Part shown: in pieces, positions 11,056 through 22,102 of the stretch
How positions within the stretch are numbered: the first letter of the stretch is position 1
Layout of the letters: every line of letters starts with the position of its first letter
Source of the DNA: Diplonema japonicum
Taxonomy: Eukaryota; Euglenozoa; Diplonemea; Diplonemida; Diplonemidae
Length of the DNA: 64,000 nucleotides
Reading direction: 5' to 3'
Assembly (NCBI GenBank): GCA_964019335.1
Contig: OZ025656.1
Span: forward strand, 124,001 to 188,000
Position numbers and translations under genes: made by a program
Notes under the pieces: model-generated
The model's input: the letters and a program-made list of their open reading frames with translations, nothing else
Told to the model about the DNA's origin: nothing
The model's database searches: none

Positions 11056-14000
11056 ATGAAATGGCAGCTGTCCGAGACTGAGAGGGGAAAGATCAAAGCA
11101 TGTCTGCACTCCATCGAGTACCCTAAGGAAGGTGCGGAGAGGATGTCTGCACTAGTGAAGCTGGAGGGGTATTTAGACGGCGAAAGGCAGCTAGCGTATG
11201 GGGTGTGCAAGGTGTACCATGCAACTCTAATCCCGTTGCTGTACTCCATCCACACAGCACAGAACAGCGACGTGGAACAAGCAAGGCTCTCCCTGAAGAT
11301 TCTTAACACCATAGCGCAATCTTGCAGCAAGAAACATGTGCTGTTCCTGCTCAACACAGACAGGTTCAAATGTCTTGCGACAGGCATCGATGGGCCGGAC
11401 ATGCCTATCGCGACACTCGCAGCAAAGGTTTTCGTAACACTGCTGAAACTTGAAGACAGTATTAAAGAGTTATTCTGGGAACAGCACCTGCACCAGACGC
11501 TACGCACTGCACTCACAGGCGTCCTTGTGCGGCTCAAGACGGCGCCTCCCGAGGCCATTCCCGACACCCTAACCTACATCAGCAGTCTTCTTGACGTGCT
11601 CATCACCTCCGCCGCCAACGTCAGGCACCGTCAAGAGCTCTATGGCAGCGGCTACAGTCTCTGTAGTCAGCTCCTGCAAACTATGCTCGATATGCTGGAG
11701 GGAGCACCCCCGGGGACTAGCATGTCCAGCATCTACCAGTTATCCGAAAAGCTCATTCTCTCCGTCGCTATGTTAGTGAGGGAGAACAAGCTGAATCAGG
11801 ATGATTTCAGGAAAGAGCCCAAACTAGGAATGCTCAAGAAGATCCTCACAAAGTGGTACTCCGATCCTTCGACTCCTGTGGGGTTCAAGAACGCCACCGA
11901 ACTCCTGTACTCGTCCCTCCAGTATGGGAACGAGGGGGTCGCGAACATGTTGAAGGAAAACGTGCCTACGTTCTCTGTCGACGCTGACCTCAACGAGTTT
12001 ATGACAGTTCTGCTAGAGGGGCTCGAGGCACTGAAGAGACATCATTATGATGTAGATGTCGTTGTAAGGGCGCTAAGAGTCATTGATGAGGGGTTGGGGA
12101 GCAACGAGGCCTTGAGAAGCCACATGTGCTACTACTTCAAACACTGCCATGGGGCGTGGTCTCTCCTGTTCCTGTGCCTTAATAACATCGACGAGCGCAT
12201 TATGTACCAGGCGTGCTGCCTGACGTCGAAGCTCGTGCGTAGCAACTCTATGAACCAAGAGATGTTCCTCGAGATGGACGGGATTGAGACCTTATCCGAG
12301 ATCCTCTCAGACTACAATTTAGACATCCAGCTGGTGGGGTTGCAGATCTTAGAGGCGCTGAAAGGAAATGGTTCGAGGATCAAGCAGATCAGTGACCCCA
12401 CCATTGTCGACTACTTGCTGAAGGTTATCTCACAGTTTCCCAGCGTCTTCAAGCAAGCGGTGCAGCACCGATCAAATGCCACGATGCCGTCTGCAGCATC
12501 GCCCACACACCCCATCGTCACTACTTCCATGAAGGCACAGGACACAGCGTCAACTAACTGGGAGAACCAGATCACTATAGTGCAGTACTCCATCAGTCTC
12601 ATAGGCGACATGGTAGCGCACTCGCCTTTGGTGAAGGCAAAGGTTTTGGAGAAGCCCAACGAAAGTGGTCTGCTGCACCTGCTGTCAACATCCTACACGT
12701 ACATCCACTCCTTCTACACGTCTGTGAAGGGAGCGGGACCTGACAGGAAGGAGACGCGTACGCACATACGGCCACAGACAGCACCTGGCAGGTTCTCGCG
12801 CTCTGGGAATGGAAACAGTACTGGGGCTGGGAATGGGAGCGACGCCGTGTCTGCTGAAGCAGTGGGCGAGACACCTTCACCCCTTAAAAAGCTGAGCTCC
12901 TTCTTCATCAAGGTCCTGCTAGGGGTGGTGGAGGTGACGTGTCGAGCCCTCTCAAACGTGGTGCGGCACTCTCCTGAAGCGCAGTGGAGGTTCTACAAAA
13001 ACGGCGGTACAGAACAAATCATCAATTACATGAACTGTCTGGTGACGTTCAGTGAAGGGGGGCATGAACACGAGGCATGGGCGAAGGTTCACAGAACTTC
13101 CTGCGGTGCAACTCTTCAGGACATTTCGTATACAGGCCATGGCCTGGCAGCGCTGCAGTCTGGCGGTGGTGACGACCGGACTTCTAGCACAGCTGTTGGG
13201 AAGTCCATGTACCTGTGCCAGAACAGCTGGCTTGTTCATCCTGAGCTCGTGGCATCGCTCCTCTTGGTCCTTGTCAACACCACCGAGGCCAACACAAACA
13301 TTCAAGCAGCCCTGTGTGAGCCGAAAGTGCGGCTCCTGCTCCACTACCTTGCCTCTCACCCCTCCAACGTTGTGGTCAATGCTGCGTTGCTGCTGGTGTC
13401 GCACATTTGCTTCAACAACTCAGCCAATCAACGCTTCTTCGCCACCCCTTACATCGTGCAGCGGCTGCAGTCCCTTACGGCTGTCTCTTATTTGCAGTTG
13501 CTGCAGAGCGCTGGCCTGCCTCAACATGGAGTTGAGATACCCTGGGCCACCGAGCATTTGCACCTCCTAACACCCCCTGTCGAGAGTGACCCCGCTTCGT
13601 TCTTTGCTTTCCAGTCGCTTGCATATGGGTTTGTTTGCTTGGCCAATCTGCTGCAGCTTTACCCTGAGGTAAGCGCCGTCATCCTGTTGGCACGGGTACA
13701 CGTCAGCGGTGAGACATTCCCGTGGACAAAATTTCTGTCCCAGTGCCCTCTGCTGCCGTGCTACCCGATACAGGACGCCGCCCTCACGTTGCTATCGAAC
13801 ATCGTGAATGGATGCTCCGAGGAGGTGAAGGACGTCGTCAGCCCACAGGTGATCGACTCTCTTGTGCAGCTTGTCGTGATGGACAGGAGTGATGATGACA
13901 CCGGTAGCGCTACACAACCGGCAGGCGATGGTGACAAAGAAGCGGAGTTGAAGTGGTTGGGAAACAAGGCATTCCAATTGATAGTTAACATGGGGCAGGG

Positions 14001-14816
14001 TGCGACCAAGCAAGTGGTAGACCAGCTCCGAGCCATGTCAGAGGCCATGGAGAGCCATCCCGATCTGGTAAACACACAACAGCCTGCAGAAAGCAAGGTG
14101 GTCGAGTATTACAAGACGTGTGATGATGTTGATGTGTATAACTCTGTCATCAGCTACCTGCCCATTCTGAACGGGCTGACGTACTCCAGCGAGGTGTGCA
14201 GGAAAAGCTGTCTGGCGAACGGTGGCTGGGATGTACTGACAGGGCTACTATGCAAGACAAGTGTAGAGCTGGATGCTCGGGTGTGCATCTTGTTCATTAT
14301 GTCGAACATATTAGCGCACTGCCAATCAGCAGCGCAAGAGCTGTACGTGCCACCCATTGAAGGCCGGTCTATGGACGCTCTGGCGAAGGGGATCCTCATA
14401 GGGCAGGTCGAGACCTCTACTGATGACGATAAGAACATGTACACTGACTACGTTGCATGCCTGTTCCAACTGTGCTCACAGCTCGTGTTGCGGGTAGGAT
14501 CACACACAATAGGAGGGAAAACCTCTAAGCAGTACTTTGTGTCAGCAACCCATCCACACCTACTTCAGCTAGCCGTTCGAGAAGCTACTCAACCTTCGTC
14601 CCTTATAGGGCAGGAAGCGCTCTCCTTCATCCTCCTCTTAGCGGAAGATGATGCCGCTGCTGCTAAGTTCACGACCACGCCACCTGTACAGAGACTCTTC
14701 GCCACTTGTCTTGAAGACCCATCCCTCCCACATTCTACAACCATGTTGGTATGCATATGAAGAACGGGGTGGGCGGAACTCACATGAATAAACAGGTCAA
14801 AAGGTACTCGATGTAA
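11056..14816 (+). CDS. ARM/HEAT-repeat protein of unknown function
   Basis: Exons 11056-14748 and 14796-14816 give 1237 residues. The protein is almost entirely helical with repeated Leu-rich helices typical of ARM/HEAT solenoids (for example ARLSLKILNTIAQ, LVGLQILEALKG, VVVNAALLLVSHICFNN). A low-complexity insert rich in Gly and Ser sits near residues 575-605. No family name can be given. The ATG at 11056 is chosen because it follows an AG at 11043 and starts the first helix. The 47-nt intron begins GTATGCATATGA, so retention ends the protein three codons on; splicing adds only VKRYSM. Coding is confident, the function unknown. Confidence 0.75.
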
Positions 14817-15207
14817 ACTAATTATTTAATCCCCTCCTCCCATCTTAAAGATAAAGAAGAAGAAAGAGAACAAAACAAAAACAAAACAAAAAAAAAACAA
14901 AAAAAAAACAAAAAAAAACGTATCTTATTTTATAATAAGAAACTTCATACACTGCAACTGCCATCATGGGTCGGCGCTAAGACTCGATGTTTTGTCAACC
15001 GGTCTATGAAATATTTTAAACGAAAGAAAAAAAGAACAAGAGAAGAGAAAAAAAAAACTTAGGATTTATATAGAGCTTTTCCTTTCCATTAATCCCCCCC
15101 CCCCCTTTTCATTTTTACGTTCCTTCATTTACACCCCCCCTATTCTTTTTTCTCTTTTGTGTCCTTCTGTGGTTATTTTCAATATCTTCCGTTTCAGGAG
15201 GGTAAAC
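14817..15207 (+). other. Spacer before PP2A scaffold gene
   Basis: A-rich first half with repeated AAAACAAAAAAA units, then a pyrimidine-rich half with C and T runs. Ordinary-complexity sequence at about 14940-15010 has no recognisable RNA fold. Confidence 0.5.
15112..15197 (+). promoter_or_regulatory. Polypyrimidine tract and acceptor before PP2A start
   Basis: About 80 nt rich in C and T ends in CCGTTTCAG at 15197, 10 nt before the ATG at 15208. This is the clearest candidate trans-splice acceptor in the window. Confidence 0.5.
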
Positions 15208-16297
15208 ATGGCCGATGATGGGTTGTTCCCTGTGGCAGTGTTAATCGATGAGCTGAAGAGCAGCGAGATGGCCGTGAGGGTGAGGGCAACAAAACAATTG
15301 AAGGTGATCGCGGAAGCGTTGGGGTTTGAAAGGACAAGGGAGGAGCTGATACCGTACGTGACGGAGAAGGGTGGTGGTTGGGATGACAATGACGAGGTGC
15401 TCATTTGTATTGCGGAGCAGTTTGCTGATTTCTTGGAGTATGTGGGTGGCCCGCCATTCGCATCTGTGCTCCTGATCCCCTTGGAGCAGCTCATCGGGAT
15501 GGAGGAGCCTGTTGTCCGCGACAAAGGTGTGGAGGCCATCAACAACATTGTAAAGCAACTCCCCGACAATGTAGTGGAGCGGGACTTTGCACCCATTGTG
15601 CACCGCATGGCGAACCATGAGTGGGCAGCATGCAAAGCCGGCAGTGCCGCCCTCATCCCCACACTCTACGCACGCACGCACGTGTCCGAGAATCTCACTC
15701 AACTCAGGACTCTGTACATCTCCCTCACCACTGTCGAAGAACCTCTCGTCATGCGTGCAGCCGTGCAGCACATGCCAAGCATTGTACGTTGCGTCAACTC
15801 TGCAAGCATGTTGGGAGGCATCCTTGAAAAATACTACCAGCTTGGTTGTCACAAGCAGGACGGCGTGCGTCTTCTCGCTGTGGAGAAGTGCGCAGAAGTT
15901 GCGCGAGAACTTGCAAAGCTCCGCGCCCCTGAACTCATCCAAAAGTTCGTGCATCCCATCATCAAGGACGCTGTCAGGGATGTCTCATGGAGGGTGCGCT
16001 ACATGCTGTGTACACAGCTGAAAGACATCGCAGAGGCTACATCGCTGTCGAAGCAGCCTGCGGAGATCATCAATATCTATAAAGCTCTCGCGGGCGATGC
16101 GGAAGCAGAGGTGCGCACTGCAGCAGCGCATCAAATCGCAAACGTGGGGCTGCTTGTAGCAGGGTCGAGAGACATGAGGGAGCTGACGCCCTGCTTTAAC
16201 GACCTGTGCTTCGACGCGAACAACCACGTGAGGGCGGCTACGGCGGCGAACATTGTGGGGCTGTCGCAGGTGTTCTCGAAGGGTGAAGTGAAGGTAT

Positions 16298-16341
<44 letters not shown>

Positions 16342-17096
16342 GAATGCAAACCAACAATACAGGAGTTCCTACTCCCGTTGCTGACAAAGCTGCTGGGTGA
16401 CGAGTCGGCCGATGTGCGCCTGAACGTGATAGGCGAACTCGGAAAGGTGAGCGAGACGGTGGGATTCAAAGAGCTGGGCCCGAGGATCTTAACGGCTGTG
16501 ACGAACCTCGCAACAGACAGCAAGTGGCGTGTGCGAGAAGGGGTCATCAATGTGGTCCCGTCGTTGGCAAAGCTGATGGGACCGGAGGTCTTCAATACCG
16601 ACCTCAGCAACATTGTGATCGGCTGGCTAACAGATCAGGTCTGCGAGATACGAGGTCTCGTCGCCAAGGTACTGTGCGACTTGTGGCAAATTTTCGGAGA
16701 GAACTGGGCAAGGACAAACCTTCTGCCGAAGATCCTTGTCATTGCAAACAAAGAGAACTACATGCACCGTGTTGCCCTGCTGAGCTTCGTGTCGCTGGTG
16801 GCGTCTAAAGGGTACTGCTCACCTGAAGTTCTAAACAGCACTTTTTTGAACCTCTTTGCCTCAATGGCTCGTGACAAGGTTCCCAATGTGAGGTTCAACG
16901 TTGCAAAATCGATGGAAGGCTGCCTGTCAAAAATAGACTCAAAGACAATCACCGCAAACTGGCGGCCTGTCCTTGATCTCCTTGAGAATGACCCTGATAT
17001 TGATGTGCGGCACTTTGCCAGGAAAGTATGTATTTAAGTTGAAGCAAAAAAAAAAAAAAAAAAAAAAAAATCCAGGCTCTCGTGAACTGTCCGTAG
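15208..17096 (+). CDS. PPP2R1A: PP2A scaffold (A / PR65) subunit
   Basis: Exons 15208-16293, 16363-17025 and 17076-17096 give 589 residues, the same length as human PR65 alpha. HEAT repeats run the whole length; typical repeat ends include LPDNVVERDFAPIVHRMANHEWAACK, VRDVSWRVRYMLCTQL and VPNVRFNVAKS. The protein is the horseshoe scaffold that joins the catalytic C and regulatory B subunits of protein phosphatase 2A. Intron 1 (69 nt) is mostly a run of 41 T and keeps the frame; unspliced it would insert poly-Phe into a HEAT repeat, so it is surely removed. Intron 2 starts GTATGTATTTAA, a stop three codons into a retained message. The last exon codes only ALVNCP. Confidence 0.95.
16294..16362 (+). 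other. Poly-T intron in PP2A scaffold gene
   Basis: GTATG is followed by about 41 consecutive T, then a short segment ending in AATACAG. It is 69 nt long, so no frameshift reveals it; homology to PR65 does. Confidence 0.85.
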
Positions 17097-17600
17097 AAGA
17101 TGTTGTCTTGATTTTTTTTTTCCCCTTCTTTTTTCTTCTCGTCACAATTTCTTAGATTTTTTTCCCCCCCTGCCCTCGCGTTTTTTCTTTCTTTAATAGT
17201 TCCCCCTGTCCACTTATTTTATTTGGTTTTTTTTTTCCTTTTTTTTTTCCTCTTTTAAAAGTAAAGTGCTAAGGCTTTGAGGCTTTTCTTTTTTTTTTTT
17301 ATGAATAGGAAAAAAAAAATAAAAAGTCTCCCTTTCCTTCGCTCCTTTTGACCCTTGTTATGTAAGATATATAAAAAAAAAACAAAAAAAGCCCGATTAT
17401 TATTTTTTTTTTTTTAGAGGGCGGGGGTTTTTCGTTATTTACATTTTCTTTTTTTATGACCCCTCCCTGAATTTTTATACCCCCCTCCCTGAATGTTTTT
17501 CACCCCGTTTTCTTTATTTTTTTCCCTTTTATTTTTCTTCTGTTTTAATATAAACGATTAAGCGATCCTCAGAAGGTGGGACCGAGGGAGAAATGAGGAA
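17097..17600 (+). other. Spacer before kinesin gene
   Basis: T-rich spacer with short A and C runs. A pyrimidine-rich stretch ends in GATCCTCAG at 17572, a likely acceptor. An out-of-frame ATG at 17593 precedes the kinesin ATG at 17601. Confidence 0.5.
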
Positions 17601-19688
17601 ATGGACCCTGACTCTAGGAGTGTCCAGTCGACGGTCGAGTCTGTGGGGGACAGGGACTCAAGAGTGTATAAGGAGGCGAAAATCGTGGTGGCGGTGAGGG
17701 TCCGTCCATTGCTCCAAAAAGAAAAAGAGGCTGGCCATGAGAAAATAATAAGAGTCATGAGTAAGAGACTAGTACTGCTGCTGGACCCAAAGCGTTTCAT
17801 GGACACACACGGCCTGACCCGCAGGACAAAGGAGAAGCGCTACGTCTTCGACCACGCATTCTCCGATGAAGCTTCTCAAGGAAAACTATATTCAGTTACA
17901 ACTTCTTTTCTTGTAGACAACGTTCTGGACGGCTTCAACGCCACCGTCTTTGCCTACGGTGCCACAGGCAGTGGTAAAACGTACACCATGACCGGGACAC
18001 CTGAGCATCCAGGCATCATGTTCCTCACCCTAAAGGATCTCTTCCACAAGGCGAACCTCTCCATGGACAGGGGTGTCTACTATAAGATCGTTCTCACGTA
18101 TCTAGAGATCTACAACGAGAACATTCGTGATCTCATGAAGATCGCGTCGCCCTACCTGGACCTGAGGGAACACCCGACGAAAGGGATGCAGGTGAACAGC
18201 ATTACTGAGTTTGAAGTGCAGAACGTGGAGGAGATCATGCAGCTGCTTCAAGCTGGTAACGAGAACAGGACAACCGAGCCCACAGAAGCCAACCTCCAGT
18301 CAAGCAGGTCGCATGCTGTGCTGCAGGTGATGCTGGAGCAACACGACGCAACCCTCGCGCAGGTGAAGACCGCCAAGCTCAACCTCATCGACCTCGCAGG
18401 CAGCGAGCGTGGTGCTGTGACTCAAAACCGCGGTATTCGTCTCGTGGAGGGTGCCAACATCAACCGTTCCCTCCTCGCTCTGGGCAACTGCATCAATGCG
18501 CTGAGCGGGAAGACAGAAGCCACGTTTGTTCCCTACCGCGACTCAAAGCTCACGCGCCTCTTGAAGGACTCCCTCGGTGGGAACTGCAACACAGTCATGA
18601 TCACAACCGTGTCACCCTCGCACACCTCGTTCGAGGAGAGCATCAACACACTGAAGTACGCGTCGCGTGCAAAGAAGATCAAGAACTACGTCACCTCCAA
18701 CGAGAAGACTGTCAAGTACCATGTGTCGAGGTACGAAAAGCTCATCACTGACCTGCAGCAGCAAGTGGTGATGCTCAAAGCACAGCTAGAACTGAAGAGC
18801 GGGATGGTGGTGGGTGTCAATACATCTCTGGAGGGCTACATGAAAGAGGCTGACAACGTACGGGCAGAGATGATAGAGGTGTTTGAAAGGCGCCTAAACA
18901 TCAGAAGGCAGCTTGTCGATCTGCAGAAGCTAGAACTGTCCAAGTACTTAGCAGCCAGCGTGGCGAAATCCACAATAGACGAGTACAAGGCACGTGGCCT
19001 TGAGCCACCGGAGGGCATGACGCCTCGTGCACCGTCCCCCTCGGCTGCAGAGAGGAACAGTGCACTGCGAGATATCTTAACATCGAAGCTCAAAGCGGCT
19101 GAGAATAGCAGCCTCAGCCTGAAAGAAAAGATTATAGAAATGAGAAATAAGACTCAGAAAGAGCTGCTTTTAAAGGAGTTCGAGTTTAAGAACTTAGAGA
19201 TAGATTACTTGATGTCAGAAAGCGCAAGAGAGATGCAGAGACAGCTTTCCGAGAACAAGGACGCTCAGTTGAAAAGATTGAAACTGCATGTTAGGCTGCG
19301 AGATGCGGTTATATCGCAGCAGAAGGACACGATCAGCAGCAATGGCGACACACCGATGCCTTTGCAGATGTCGTACAGTATTCTGTCGAAACAAGATGAC
19401 GGATCGTCTTTGCCGGCTCTTCACACACATTCTCATCGGAATGAAGCTGCCGTTGAAACTGCACGGGGCAGGGAAAAGGAAAGGGACACCAACCTGCCAC
19501 AGCTTGTGGGGCCCAACAGAGGGCGGGGTAGCCCGCGGGATAAGCTCGTGTCACGCGACGTGCGCAAGCGAGCAACATCCCACCGCCTGCCTGTCAAGCT
19601 CCCCAACATACGCTCACCTCCTGAGAACAAGAAACCCGATCCCCTCCAAGGCCTGAATGCCAGGCGGCGGCTTCGTGTACACCAATGA
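17601..19688 (+). CDS. Kinesin-8 family motor
   Basis: Single exon, 695 residues. The N-terminal motor (residues 26-370) has KIVVAVRVRPL, the P-loop GATGSGKT at 120-127, switch I NLQSSRSH, switch II DLAGSE, and the block LLALGNCINAL...YRDSKLTRLLKDSLGGNC, which favours kinesin-8 (Kip3/KIF18/KIF19). A neck and coiled coil follow (370-600), then a basic, Pro-rich tail. Kinesin-8 motors walk to microtubule plus ends and shorten them; KIF19-type members control cilium length. The motor is intact, so activity is expected. An upstream ATG at 17593 is out of frame and overlaps the start, which could lower initiation. The next gene starts 104 nt after the stop. Confidence 0.92.
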   Translation: MDPDSRSVQSTVESVGDRDSRVYKEAKIVVAVRVRPLLQKEKEAGHEKIIRVMSKRLVLLLDPKRFMDTHGLTRRTKEKRYVFDHAFSDEASQGKLYSVTTSFLVDNVLDGFNATVFAYGATGSGKTYTMTGTPEHPGIMFLTLKDLFHKANLSMDRGVYYKIVLTYLEIYNENIRDLMKIASPYLDLREHPTKGMQVNSITEFEVQNVEEIMQLLQAGNENRTTEPTEANLQSSRSHAVLQVMLEQHDATLAQVKTAKLNLIDLAGSERGAVTQNRGIRLVEGANINRSLLALGNCINALSGKTEATFVPYRDSKLTRLLKDSLGGNCNTVMITTVSPSHTSFEESINTLKYASRAKKIKNYVTSNEKTVKYHVSRYEKLITDLQQQVVMLKAQLELKSGMVVGVNTSLEGYMKEADNVRAEMIEVFERRLNIRRQLVDLQKLELSKYLAASVAKSTIDEYKARGLEPPEGMTPRAPSPSAAERNSALRDILTSKLKAAENSSLSLKEKIIEMRNKTQKELLLKEFEFKNLEIDYLMSESAREMQRQLSENKDAQLKRLKLHVRLRDAVISQQKDTISSNGDTPMPLQMSYSILSKQDDGSSLPALHTHSHRNEAAVETARGREKERDTNLPQLVGPNRGRGSPRDKLVSRDVRKRATSHRLPVKLPNIRSPPENKKPDPLQGLNARRRLRVHQ

Positions 19689-19732
19689 ACTAGGTTATTT
19701 CCATAACCCCCTCTTACGTCACTCAGTGCATT

Positions 19733-19789
19733 TTTTATTTCCTTTCCATCCTTTCTGGCATTCCATTTCCACCCAGGATGTCGTGGTAG
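19733..19789 (+). promoter_or_regulatory. Acceptor and 3-codon uORF before PH-like gene
   Basis: A T/C-rich tract ends in TCCACCCAG at 19776. Directly after it comes ATG TCG TGG TAG (19778-19789), a minimal upstream reading frame, three bases before the main ATG at 19793. Confidence 0.45.
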
Positions 19790-19792
19790 ACG

Positions 19793-20752
19793 ATGTCCGT
19801 CGACCGTGCGCAGCAAGCCAAGACATGCGCGCACCCTCCTTTAGTCATCAGCAATGCCATGGCCAAGAAGTACAACAATCCAAACACGGTGTACATCCGG
19901 TCCTGTTGCGATGAAGTGAAAGGAAAGGAGAGGAAGGTCGTCATCGTCGTGACACGCATCGTGCTGTTTGTGTCTGCCTCGCACAAGGAGCCGCGAATGG
20001 TGAAGTACGGTGAGATACAGGCGGCAACGTACTTCCCGTCGAAAAAAAAAGAGACGATGTTTGAAGTTGTGTTCTCCCTCAGGGAACCAGAGCCGGATGT
20101 CCACCTCATTATGAAGAAGGACAAGAAGCTGAACCCCACACCTTCGGACGAAGAAGAAATACGCAGATTCATCGACAGCGTGAACAGGTGTAGAGATGTT
20201 TTGGTGGGAGGGAAGTTTCCAGTGACGCGATCAGAGAGCGCAGTGGCCGTCAGAAGTACTGGGCAGGTGGTCAGTACAAAGGAGAAGATTGAGAAGGCAG
20301 TCCGCGAGCAGGTTATTCGACAGGAAGTCGAGACACGGAAGGTCTTGAATGATGAAGAGTCGCTAGCCTTCCAAAATCTGCATATGAGCCTCATGCAAGC
20401 GAAGAGGGACGAGGAACAGCGAAAAGTTCACGTTGAGGTGATCGCGGAACCTCCTCCCCAGCCTGTTTTACAGCCAGCCCCCTGCTCCCTTCCACAACAA
20501 CCTTCCGCAGAACCTCCTTCCCAGCCTGTTCTCTTACCCTCCTACAACGAACCTGTCATCCTAACCTTCACGAGCGTTACCCCACCACCTTACCAGCGTT
20601 ACCCCACCACCCCTACCCCGCAATGGCGTCCTGTCACCTCCCCCTCTCAACCCAATCCACACTACTGGTCTGACTTCATACAGAAATGGGAAGACCGAGC
20701 TGTGGTCACCCATCGGGAACGGCGGGACTTCAGACAACGGTCCGCGTATTGA
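19793..20752 (+). CDS. PH-like domain protein with Pro-rich tail
   Basis: Single exon, 319 residues. Residues 28-150 look like a pleckstrin-homology-type fold: alternating beta strands (KVVIVVTRIVLFVSAS, MVKYGEIQAATYFP, MFEVVFSLR, DVHLIM) and a closing helix (SDEEEIRRFIDSVNRCRDVL). A charged helix follows (residues 165-215), then a Pro/Gln-rich tail with two copies of the PPxQPVL unit. PH-like domains bind lipids or partners; the ligand is unknown. Homology rests on pattern alone. It is tightly placed between kinesin (104 nt) and the glycosyltransferase-like gene (225 nt). Confidence 0.65.
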   Translation: MSVDRAQQAKTCAHPPLVISNAMAKKYNNPNTVYIRSCCDEVKGKERKVVIVVTRIVLFVSASHKEPRMVKYGEIQAATYFPSKKKETMFEVVFSLREPEPDVHLIMKKDKKLNPTPSDEEEIRRFIDSVNRCRDVLVGGKFPVTRSESAVAVRSTGQVVSTKEKIEKAVREQVIRQEVETRKVLNDEESLAFQNLHMSLMQAKRDEEQRKVHVEVIAEPPPQPVLQPAPCSLPQQPSAEPPSQPVLLPSYNEPVILTFTSVTPPPYQRYPTTPTPQWRPVTSPSQPNPHYWSDFIQKWEDRAVVTHRERRDFRQRSAY

Positions 20753-20939
20753 CGCCTTATTTTTGTTTCGTTTTTTTTATTTTTTATTTTTTTCTTTTAT
20801 CTGTTCAATGGAAAAAAGAACGGGAGAAAAAAAAAATCTTTTGTTTGCTATTAGATACAAGGCGAAGACGAAGAAAGGGAACTCCTAGAAAGAAGAAAAA
20901 AAAAAGAAGAAATTTTGTTATCGTATTAACTCATTTCTT

Positions 20940-20965
20940 GCCACCATCACCTAGATGCATCACAG
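20940..20965 (+). promoter_or_regulatory. Acceptor before glycosyltransferase-like start
   Basis: GCATCACAG ends at 20965, 12 nt before the ATG at 20978; no exon is seen upstream of it. Confidence 0.4.
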
Positions 20966-20977
20966 GTAGTGTACACC

Positions 20978-22033
20978 ATGAGGTTGACACTGTTGTTGGC
21001 AGTGGCGGTGTGTGGGGCTGCGGACCAGATGCTGGTGTCTGGGAAGAAGACTCTGGTGTCGTATGTGTATTACAGACCAGACAAGACGTTTGCTCAGAAA
21101 ACATGGGAAAAATGTGCATTTAAAGACAAACTGTGTGGGTGTGAGACCTCGATACGGTCGGGCTCAACAGGGGTGGGTGTTGCGACGAAGGAGCGGCTCA
21201 CGAACTGCACAGCACCAGTCTGCTGGTGCAGCGGGTCAGGGGGTGCCGTTGCCAAATACAAACAATGCACTGATAACCTAGAGTATTTCCTTGATAAGGG
21301 TGTGACCCCATACCTTCACGACACTGACGTCGACTTCCTCTTCAACGTTGTAGGGGACACCGAGATACCAGACAGGCTGAACGACATGGCACAGAGCAAC
21401 CCTCAAAGGGTCACTGTGTCTCGCGTGCCGAATGCAGAAACGGATTTATGCACACAAGGGAATGTTGTACGGAAGGGGAAGTTGATGTATGAACGGTTCT
21501 TTCTGATCAACTGCTCGGCGAGGGGTCCTTATGGGCCACACATGGAGAAGTGGCTAGACAAGTTCGAGCGGAAAATGGTACAGAACAGCAGCGTGCACCT
21601 TGTGGGGCCTGTCATCAACTGCTGGCAGAAGCAGCCGCATGTCCAATCCTGGGCATGGTACGCTGATGCCACAGCTGCCGATCTCATCGCTGCAGGCTGT
21701 ACATGCGATGGTTCTCGTAACGATCAGATCCGGCGGTGTGAGTTGCAGATCTCAGCACAACTCCTCGCTGCCAGCGGTTCTACCATCGCGTCGCTTCAAC
21801 CTTCATACAGCAGCATCGATTGGAAAAGCACTTCGAGCAAGAACTGCAACAGAGGCAAGTCCCCTGTCGGATGCTCGCGTACCGACCCCGAGACCTCCCT
21901 AGCCTGCCAAGGCGCCAACCTGTGCGAGGAGGTTTTCGCAAAGTACGGCGGTACAAACATACCCCTTGGCTTCACCCCTTACAGAACGCACAAACGAATT
22001 CAGGATTTCGAAGCGGGCGTGACAGGCTGCTAG
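20978..22033 (+). CDS. Secreted or luminal glycosyltransferase-like protein
   Basis: Single exon, 351 residues. The first 17 residues (MRLTLLLAVAVCGAADQ) form a classic signal peptide with likely cleavage after CGA. The body has about 18 Cys, consistent with disulfides in the secretory pathway. The segment from residue 165 (LMYERFFLINCSARGPYGP, then VHLVGPVINC, then PHVQSWAWYADATAADLI) resembles a group of putative glycosyltransferases in algae, fungi and bacteria with the pattern FLNSSVRGPF...LVG...PHVQS. I recall that pattern, but cannot confirm a transferase fold, and no clear DxD metal motif is placed. No membrane anchor follows, so the protein is soluble in the lumen or secreted. The transporter gene begins only 70 nt after the stop. 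Confidence 0.6.
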   Translation: MRLTLLLAVAVCGAADQMLVSGKKTLVSYVYYRPDKTFAQKTWEKCAFKDKLCGCETSIRSGSTGVGVATKERLTNCTAPVCWCSGSGGAVAKYKQCTDNLEYFLDKGVTPYLHDTDVDFLFNVVGDTEIPDRLNDMAQSNPQRVTVSRVPNAETDLCTQGNVVRKGKLMYERFFLINCSARGPYGPHMEKWLDKFERKMVQNSSVHLVGPVINCWQKQPHVQSWAWYADATAADLIAAGCTCDGSRNDQIRRCELQISAQLLAASGSTIASLQPSYSSIDWKSTSSKNCNRGKSPVGCSRTDPETSLACQGANLCEEVFAKYGGTNIPLGFTPYRTHKRIQDFEAGVTGC

Positions 22034-22102
22034 GAAAACAGAATATTTTTGTTCATACCTTAGTCGCCAATCACCACAGCATCCACAAAAAAAGAAAAAA
22101 AA

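Noticed and set aside
16299..16339. Poly-Phe insert in PP2A scaffold
   Set aside because: It is an in-frame intron: GTATG...ACAG, and its removal gives exactly the 589-residue family length.
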